64,000 nt of DNA. Origin: Vitrella brassicaformis (taxonomy: Eukaryota; Sar; Vitrellaceae). The stretch lies in the NCBI GenBank assembly GCA_001179505.1, contig CDMY01000770.1, positions 200,499-264,498 on the forward strand, read 5' to 3'. Below, piece by piece: positions 56,501-64,000 of the stretch. Position 1 is the stretch's first letter. The number at the start of each line of letters is the position of its first letter. The translations under genes and the position numbers were made by a program. The notes beneath the pieces were generated by a model. That model had not been told where the DNA came from, searched no databases, and saw only the letters and a list, made by a program, of their open reading frames with translations.

Positions 56501-57871
56501 AGGATAAACAGGGTAGCGGTCGATGGAGTGTCCCTCCGTCAGTAGTTTGCCTCTGTGCGCTGTTTGTCGTCTCGAACGCGCGTCAGCTTCCGCGCCAGCT
56601 GAATGCTCTCGCTGGAAATCAGCAAACAAAAAGAACCGGTACCGATACCAATATGATGCCATCGATATGAGTGTCATCATGCCCTGTACGCGGATGCGTT
56701 TTCCATCTTTTCGAGGTTCGATGCTCGAGTCTTGTCCAGTGCTGTCGCCTCGGCGCGAAGCTCCTCCACCTGAGGTGGACACACGACAACCGGGCCATTC
56801 GGCACATGTGAAAGATATCCGACTTCACGAGCACCTGTCGGTAGATTTCCATCGGGTCCTCCGACGTCAGGTCCTCGGTATCTGAAGACAGATACGAGGA
56901 CACACCTATGGCGTGATGACAAATAAGTGGCCTCATACGTTGAACGCCTGACCAGCAGATGAAGGCCCAGCGCTCAGTGGCGGAGACACGGGGGCATACA
57001 TGCCGCCGGTGGGCGGCCGAAGCGGCTCCATACTGAAGAAACAATGCCATCATATAGATGTGTGTGTACAGATAGCCCTTCCATGTCTCCTCACATCAGC
57101 TGACCTCCGTCTTTCGGTGCGATCAAATGTGTCCCTCATCGAGGCAACCGATGGAGGCCTCTCCTCAGCCCGCACGACCGCGACCTCACCCTGCCTTCCA
57201 ATTGACACCCTCTCTGCCCTCGGGGGGCGGCCATGCGTGAAGCGCTGGCTCTGCAAGAGCGGGTCGGCTGGCACTGGCGCTGGTGCAGGGACGTGGACAG
57301 GCCGTGTTCCAGTACGCTTGAGGATCATGTGCAAACACGGAGCCTGCAACAAGAACGTACACACTCCATGCATTGATTGCATGGCTGGCCATCTTTCGAG
57401 TACCGCCATGTTAGCCTGGTCAGTGTCGAAGCAATTGACGAAGCGCATGGGTGCGTTGAGGCTGCCTGCCAACTCACGCGGCTGATAGAGGTTGATCCAG
57501 TTGTGCAACTCGACGTCATCATGGGCGTCCAGGTTGTGCAGGGGCACATTGCGGCAGTACAGCAGCGGTGCTCTGAAGCGCTGCCTCTCGGCGGGCGTCA
57601 GGAGAACAGGTCCTGCAATGGGACGACTGAGGTCGGCCAAACACGCCTTGCTATAGACGCCGATTCGGAGGTACTGCCCCTCCTCTCGTCTGTCAGGGAC
57701 GATGGCGAAGAACCCTCGCGGGAGTTGGAATATGGCGATGTTTGGGAAGATGACCAGGGAGGGGCAGAGGATGGCCTGGTCCAAGACATCGAGGCGGAGG
57801 CACAAACTGTGGGGGTTTGTGAAGTGGACCTGGTTGTTCACCGTAATCGTCACGGAAGCACTGGCATCCAT
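50519..57871 (-). CDS. Giant coiled-coil protein with C-terminal pseudo-metacaspase domain
   Basis: The ATG at 57871 (MDASASVTITVNNQVHFTNP) opens a globular N-terminal domain of about 200 residues, then a Pro/Arg-rich linker (SMEPLRPPTGGMYAPVSPPL). From about 56770 to 52640 some two dozen exons encode heptad-rich helices (LGELEAEVQTLEGEV, RQEEQSSLEQSIKDMSAQL, RVQQLQTLIDQV, SDIKEQLQALQAGKQIDLE). The next exon joins in phase 0 (RLGVALQSVGHEYFDIQ) and runs into a caspase-like fold: KKGRALVVGCNYQRSRGG, KLRGACVDAIVWSYYLL, NILATLTEF, NIVFIFAGAGAL, QGCLLPCDWDQQFED, VTVLLDCGHSPFNSV, IQIFWAAGLGHDEAALEL, GMFSVAMVRAICYF. Metacaspases normally have SGHG and DCCHSG-type motifs; here these are AGAG and DCGHS, so both catalytic residues are gone. 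It is likely a scaffold or regulator. The 3' end disappears into the 300-N gap. Confidence 0.75.
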
Positions 57872-58197
57872 TTTCCTTCTTGGTGGGGGCTTGTGGGGGC
57901 GGCATGCAGTCCCTCGGCGTCTGGGCCGACGGAAGATCTCCCGCCATTACTTACGCCACGGCCTCAAAAACCCACAGCAAACTCTTTCACCTCGGCATTC
58001 AGGCACACAAACGTGAAAACACAAAAAGAGTCACAGATAAAGGCGCAGGAACGACAAATATCACTGCATGAATGCTACATTACGGAGTGCTCTGCCTATC
58101 GTCACGTAGTACTCGCCGCGCACACAGACTGTAGTAGCCACTAAGCTACCAACAGCAATTCGCGGCCACTGACATGCATCCACGAAAAATACAGCCT
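57872..58197. other. Region between the coiled-coil gene start and F-box-like gene C
   Basis: About 330 bp. It must hold the promoter of the leftward coiled-coil gene and the 3' end of the F-box-like gene. No motif stands out. Confidence 0.4.
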
Positions 58198-61145
58198 CTA
58201 CAGTGTCGAATACAACGTCATTGCTAGTGTTCTAGTGCGCCACTGCTTCGATGACACGACGAAATGCCCGATTCTTGCGCCGTCAGGCACTCTGGCTTGG
58301 ACGGAAGCTGCCACTGTTGAGGGCTCCACACGCAGCTCCATACCATGCAGCCCTCTACCTCGACCGGTCATGTGCTGGATACGGTATGAGAGGCCGGTGA
58401 GGATGTAGCCGCCAGCGTCCTCAACAGTATCAGGTACTGAAGGCATACACACAAAAAGACGGACGCACACACATCACGAGGACCAACAGAAGGTATGTCT
58501 ATCTTGCTCACCCTTCGTAGTGAAACTCAAGACGCTGGCACCTGTCACGGCGAGTATCGCCGGGAAGCTGGCAGCGGACTGAGCGAGCTGTGTGAGATCG
58601 ACCGCCTCCCCCATATACACATTCTCCACCTGCCTCTCCCTCCCCAAAGCCCCCAACACAGCCACCGCCTCAGCACCCGGAACAGAGAGGATGTCCATAC
58701 GACGAACGCGACTTGGCATCTTGTCGGCCAGCAGTCGGCCCGCAGCACCACCCAATTTGCTCGAGACTCTCAGCTCTCTGGCTTTTGGGAACGGCAGCAG
58801 GTGAGCGATGACGAAGGGGACGGGTGACGCGCTGACGGCTGGGGCCGTGAAGTCACGAGCATCTTTGACCAACACCCTGTTGGCGTTGTCGAATGAGAGT
58901 GTCTTGGCGACTCCGACGGCTGCCTGGCTGGGGTCATCGATGGGGTGCGTGAGGTCGTTGTCTGTGAATATATACGACAGGCATTTCGGCTGTCGTGCCA
59001 GCGACTGGATGGCGGTCTTGAAGAGAGGTGAGGGGTGGTCGGAAAGTCGTCGCTGTAGAAGAGGGACAGGTCGAATGTGTCGTCATCGTTGGGCCCTGGG
59101 TAGGGGTCTCCCTCTTCCCACCCGAACGTGCCGAAAACTCGGTTGAAAGTCACCGGTGCGTCAGGCCGGCAGCACGCCGCAACCAGGGGCTCGAGAGCGT
59201 TAAGGAGGGGCAAGAGGGCACGGTCGACCGGCTGATGCGAGGGCACTTCCACACGGAGACTCGTGATTGACTGGCGACAGCCACGCGACACAAGGGCAAC
59301 CTGAAGAGACGACAAGGCAGACACATCAACCGGTTATCTCACTAAGCTAGCCGCACTTTCCTGTATGTCACACCTGAAGCCGGCCCAGTGCTGTCACGGT
59401 CTGCGCCGGCTTGAGGTGTCATGGCGGGAATCCCGATTGAGGATCATTGATTGTCTCAATGGGCCTTATCCAGTGGCCACTATCAATCAAAAAGAGGGAG
59501 GATCTGCGACCTCATGTCGCTTCAGGTCACACAAGCAGAGCACAGCTCTCGCGTCAGCTAGGAGACTGGACACGCACCGGAAGCTAATGGTAGGTGATGG
59601 AAGCTGACATCAGGCACAATGGGTTTGAGCACATTCGTGTTGCTGTGTGTTTGGTCATCAGGAGGGGACTCACTACCTGTTCAGGAAGTGAGCACATTCA
59701 GACCAGCACACCGACAGACGGTCACTCGACATCGATATTGGGTCCGACAAACAGACATCAACACAGACAGAAAGACAACAAAGCCCCGCCATGTTACGTG
59801 GTACATGTTGAGTGGCATCGCATCAAAGTGCCTTCGTTCCAACGAGCGTCCGATCCATCCATCCATCAACAATCCATCCATCCATCAGCCCACTCTCACT
59901 CTCTCAAGCTAGCTGTACAACCAGGCGTCCCCTCCCCCAGTCAGTCAGCGTTGTGCCGGCTGCGTGGCGATGCGCTCCGCTGCGGCATCAGGGGAGGGGG
60001 AGGGATGGGGATGGCGATCGGGGTGGGGGCCGGCTGGGTGTTCATGGGGAGGGTGCTGGTGGTGGTGGTGGCTGCTGGGGCAGAGGCAGGGGCGTGGGGA
60101 TACGTCCCAGCTGGCCGGACTCGTTGATACCACAAGGCCCATTGAGATCGATAGTCCCGATGGCCTCCAGGTGCCGCAGTGGCCCCGGCTGCCCGGGATC
60201 CGGCGTAGGCATCCGCTCAAACACATCCTCCACCCACCATTCAGCCCGCAAACACCAGTCGATGCGCCGCACAGAATGGGAAGAATCGATGAGCTGTCCG
60301 AGCTTTGCGGCACCATACCCCATGCTGACGTCCTCTTCAAGCGTCACCTCCTCCAGCGACGGCATCAACCACCCTCGGCCACCGAGATCGAAATGGAACT
60401 CAGACAGGCCCTTGATAGCTGTGAGTGCGGAGAGGGTCGGGGGAGGGTCGACAAGCGGCGGACGAGCCGGATGTTCCCGTCCGAAGGTCCCAGACTCATT
60501 GCTACGCCAGCCGTGTTTCTCAATTGTGATGGTCCTCAACGTTCCTCCATCCATGTTGGCAGCCCGCCGCCCGGCGACGTGGCTCTCTACTACGGTAAGG
60601 AAAACGTCAAAGCACCAGAGAGGAATGGCCGAGGGATGGCAGAAAGTGATGCTGATCAGCTGCGTGAGGGATGTTGCTATCTGCTGTACGAGGGCGAGAG
60701 GGATTCGTTGCCAAAGCGAGCGCTCTCCCCTCAGCCGTGCGCTGATAGACAAGTGATGGTAATTGGGGGCCGCCAGGACCCAAGTTTCTCGCGACAGCCA
60801 CAGCAGTAGATGGAGTGGGAGGAAGGCCATAATGCGGCCAAGGAGTCCAGGCTGCAAATGTACAGACAGCGACACGCCGGCTTGTCCGTCCCATCCCAAC
60901 ACCTGTGATTTGCCACTGTTTTGCTTACCTCATCGCTGATTTGCCGTCGAAGGTCCCGCTCCCTTTCCTCGCGTCGCTGCCGTTCCTCCTCACTCTCACC
61001 ACCCGATGGCGCAGCTGTGCCAGGAGCGGCGCGGCGCCTTCTTTTGGTCTGAAACAGAAACACAACAGACACACTCACCGATGTCAAAAACTTCGACAGC
61101 GATGCCTTGACTCACCCGGCGAGAAGCGCTGCGGGCGGACGACAT
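58198..61145 (-). CDS. F-box-like paralog C, with apparent frameshift
   Basis: Exon 1 (MSSARSASRR, ATG at 61145) is followed by a charged exon (TKRRRRAAPGTAAPSGG, EERERDLRRQISDE) and a main exon with the F-box-like RIMAFLPLHLLLWLSRETW. Conserved blocks match paralog A: RSLWQRIPLALVQQIATSL, WCFDVFLTVVESHVAGRRAA, GTLRTITIE, LEAIGTIDLNG. An intron of about 700 bp precedes VALVSRGCRQSITSLRVEV. Near 59036 the frame changes: FYSDDFP is followed, one base out, by HPSPLFKTAIQSLARQ, and no GT-AG intron fits. Later blocks are SSKLGGAAGRLLADKMP and the last exon VPDTVEDAGGYILTGLSYR, homologous to A's. It could be a recent pseudogene, or the assembly may miss a base in a C run. Confidence 0.65.
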
Positions 61146-61397
61146 TGGATGAGTGACACATGGTGGTGTGTCCATCTGATTGGCTGTGTGTTGCGTTTGA
61201 TGGAGAGTTGCCGGCCGGATCGTCAAGCACGACAGTGAAGGGTAGCTGATGGATCCATGGACAGCCTGGGCTTCAACTATCCTTTCATTTTGTCGTTCTT
61301 CTCTTTTGTCGTTAGGGCACATTGGAAAACGGAAAGCAAAGTTCAGTGAGCGGACCGAAGGATATGGAGTGACGGGGAGCCTGGACGATATCAGTCG
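61146..61397. promoter_or_regulatory. Divergent promoter region
   Basis: About 250 bp between head-to-head starts of F-box-like gene C and the rightward gene. No AGCTCGCA copy was found here. Confidence 0.35.
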
Positions 61398-63022
61398 ATG
61401 ACGGAAACCCTTCCACCTCGGCACGTGTTTATCCACTCGTCTTCGCGTGGTGTGACCAACCCTCGGCTGAAGGCGCTGAAGCGAGGCAACCTGCGAGGAC
61501 CCTCAGACACCGGTCTATCCCGCAATGCGAGACGACATGAGGTGGCGCACACAAACGCCTCACTCGCAGCCGCCGTTTCCCTTCTTCTCCGGCCGAAGAC
61601 GAAGGCCAAGCAGGAGGGAGGAGGAGGGCGGCACACTGTGGCTCGAGAGGTCTCTGACCCGGCAACGCTGACCACAGATCTGGTTCCTGCGGGGGAGACC
61701 AAGAGCGGGGAGGCACATCCCAACAACCCGGCAGACGATGCTAACCCTGGCGTCAGCTCATCTATGGGTGCTGGCGTCAGCTCGTCAGTGGGCACGACGC
61801 GAATGGGCAGCGAGACCTCCACCCTCTCGGTCGATCAGCACGGGCAGTCTGACGGCAAGAGCTCATCGATCTCGTTGTCACGTGGCGACTCACCGGCCGA
61901 TGATGAGGACGTGCCACCGCCCCCGCCCTCGCCCGAAGGCCTCAAAGAGGCCTGTGAGCACCCAGAGGCGACCACTTCCCCCCCTTCTCCGCCGCCCAAG
62001 CAAGACGAGGGCGCCAGCGAGGTGCAGACGACGGTTGGTGGGGATGTGTCCCGAGGGGTGACGGGCAGCTCGGGTCCCGGCCACAGCTCACCGACCGCGG
62101 CCGTCAAGCCGCCTGAGATCACAGACAATTTGCTGACGCTGCTGAACCTGCAGCAGAGCTCCAGCTCGGCATCGTCGTACGACAACCCCCCGGCCACCAT
62201 GGCAACGGCCAACTCCCCGCCCGCTCTCGCCAATCGCCGCGTGCTGCGCCGCCACCCACCCGCCAGCAGCGACTCGCTGGCGTCCTCTTCACACGCCGCA
62301 GCTGGCGCGCCGCCGAGCAAGCGATGGCGATGTGTCAAGTGGCGGCCGTTCGGCAGATGGAGGACTCGGAGCAGTTCCAACACCACACAGACGGCCTCGA
62401 CGGCACGCTCAGTGGAGAGGGACGACGTCCGCTTCGACGAGAGCGCCGCTGACTACGCGCGTCGCATGAGTGGCGACGGTGGGCCGGCCGTGCTGCGTCG
62501 CGACGACAGCCGGGAGATGGATGACCAGGCGTGTGGGTGTGGGCCGGGGGCGGGGTCGATGTTGTGCTCTATCGCCACGGGTGAGTGAGCAGAGAGACTG
62601 GTGGGGTCGGTGGGCGGGCGCTGCTGCATCGTGATGCATCCGTCGTGTGTGTTTGTCTCTTGTGTTGTGCAGTTGCGTGTTGCTTCGGCGCTGTCATGCT
62701 GGGGTGTCTGGCCATGATGATGGGCATGGACAGCGGCGGTGAAGACGGATTCGACATCTCTGGTGAGCCCTACCACCGAACACTCTCACACCCACCACAC
62801 CTATGACCTTGTCTGCCCCTTGGCGCCTTGATTGATGCAGGTGGTGGCGGCGATGACGGTGGTGCTGGTGCGATGGATGGGCTCGCGCTCGATGCGTACC
62901 CCGCCGACAATGTGCCACAGGATGCTCTGCAGAACCAGGACATCCCTGTGGACGCGCTGAGGCCCGGCAGCAACTGGATGAGGGGCACTGATGTCGCCGC
63001 AGTCCTAGACAGGGACCTGTGA
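61398..63022 (+). CDS. Hypothetical Ser/Pro-rich protein with one hydrophobic segment
   Basis: Three exons (61398-62580, 62673-62762, 62841-63022) give 484 residues in frame. The first 390 residues are low in complexity: Ser-rich stretches, PPPPPSPEG, acidic patches and a basic cluster (SKRWRCVKWRPFGRWRTR). Exon 2 encodes a Cys/Met-rich hydrophobic stretch, VACCFGAVMLGCLAMMMGM, long enough for one membrane span. The tail is Gly/Asp-rich (GGGGDDGGAGAMDGLALD). I recognise no family. The layout suggests a tail-anchored or single-pass protein with a long disordered cytosolic part; this is inference. Standard GT-AG introns and clean phases support it as real. Confidence 0.75.
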
Positions 63023-64000
63023 GCGACCTACTTCTGAGGTGGATCAAGTGATTTGTACCGAGTCATAGGGAGGGGGGCGGGGACGGGGGAGGGTGTGTGT
63101 ACTGTTTTCGTGGTGGTGGTGGTTTTGATGGCTGACGTGACGAGTCACCACAATGGGAGGGCGGGAGAGGGAGGGAGGGGGGCATCGCGTCGCTTTCACT
63201 GCCTTGGTTGAGCTCACGCCGCTCTCTGTGTTTCTTCCTTCCTCGCTTGATTCCTTTCTCCCTCCTGTCTGTGCACATACACTGATGTGCGCTTTCCTTT
63301 ATTGTCGCAGCGGCACACGCTCGGCTCGCGCCGCAGCTAATTGGCCTCTCTCTGTCCGTCCGTCGGTCCGTCCGTCTGTCTGTCTGCCCACTAGTCGATG
63401 CTCACTCCTCCCAGGCGGTCGCCCGTGCGATGCAAGTCGACGCCGCCCCCGTAACTGTTTCATAGACCATGAATGGAGTTGTTTTTCCTCTTGTTTTTCA
63501 ATGATAGCCTTTTCCGCCTTGGTCTCCCTGCCCTTCTGTGTTGGTTGTATTGTGTGTGGAGTCGTTGCTTTCTTTTGGCTGAAGGGGTCACTTACTTGCA
63601 CATGGGATGGGGGATGGGGGAGGGAGGGAGGGGGTGGCCGAGGGGAAAGAGAGAGCTGGGGTGGGGTGGTGGGATATATGGTGACCGTACTGTATCGTCG
63701 GCTGTGTACGCCGCTGCTGTCGTTGGCAGCAGGCAAGAGGTGAGGGAGGGCGCGAAGATGCGTGATTTTCTCAATCGGAAGGAGAGGGGCCCAGCCCCGA
63801 TGGATGGCTCTTTTTCTTGCCTGCCTATAGATGTCACAGACACATACATACATACCTACCTCATGAGTTCAGAGCAAGCAGACGTAAGTGCGTACGGACA
63901 GGCCGCCTGCCGGCCGGCCATGATTGATGGCCATTTTCTTCAATGCCTGGCTAATGGGGAATGATGAATGTGAATGTGATGTGAATGTGAATGTGGCGGG
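63023..64000. other. Downstream region, no gene seen
   Basis: About 980 bp after the last gene. It has G-rich runs (63068-63093, 63600-63640), a GTCC/GTCT repeat near 63356-63382, and a GTGAAT repeat at the window end. Open frames here are long only because of these repeats. Confidence 0.45.

Noticed and set aside
63153-63743. 196-residue rightward open frame near the window end
   Set aside because: Its composition follows G-rich and GTCC repeats, it has no homology I recognise and no splice context.

Overview
This window is nuclear DNA from an intron-rich, GC-rich eukaryotic microbe. A photosynthetic alveolate fits best, and a chromerid alga such as Vitrella is my inference. The pointers are: many short GT-AG introns; TTTAGGG-type telomere-like units at 49176-49198; a thioredoxin with a two-part (signal plus transit-like) leader; and single-celled-eukaryote families (metacaspase-like, Kelch and Cys-rich membrane protein, tandem C2). 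I see no bacterial, viral or transposase genes. Three runs of exactly 300 N (4091, 39313, 50215) are assembly gaps beside G or C homopolymers.

Layout. 1-2555 (-): Kelch protein, cut by the window edge. 2681-4785 (+): complete deoxyhypusine synthase. 5132-6256 (-): intronless unknown gene between two 92-bp direct repeats. 6850-11343: gene-poor microsatellite desert. 11344 to about 13530 (-): low-complexity protein. 13626-19114 (+): helical-repeat protein ending in a RING finger. 19909-22070 and 23045-25128 (-): two paralogous F-box-like genes with a duplicated, frameshifted terminal exon between them. 25622-33413 (+): large secreted/membrane Kelch plus Cys-rich plus polytopic protein. 34033-36848 (-): coiled-coil protein kinase. 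37750-42260 (-): repetitive coiled-coil gene interrupted by a gap. 42693-45254 (-): tandem C2 protein. 45396-46995 (+): gamma-butyrobetaine/trimethyllysine dioxygenase. 47969-49063 (-): calycin/FABP-like protein. 49279-50013 (+): organelle-type thioredoxin. About 50519-57871 (-): giant coiled-coil protein ending in a metacaspase-like domain without its catalytic residues. 58198-61145 (-): third F-box-like paralog. 61398-63022 (+): single-pass membrane-like unknown.

The genes do not form one pathway. Shared architecture is clearer than shared function. Several neighbours are divergent pairs with only about 90-250 bp between start codons. An 8-mer, AGCTCGCA, recurs upstream of six genes. Many introns have CA-rich DNA near the 5' splice site and TG-rich DNA near the 3' splice site. 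Apparent one-base frame breaks occur in several genes; pseudogenisation and assembly error cannot be separated here.

The most unusual object is the coiled-coil/pseudo-metacaspase fusion. Splice phases checked across the junction support one transcript, and both positions of the caspase-like Cys/His dyad are replaced. Splice sites were read by eye. Exon limits given explicitly for deoxyhypusine synthase, the dioxygenase, thioredoxin and the last gene preserve frame; other gene spans are approximate inside.
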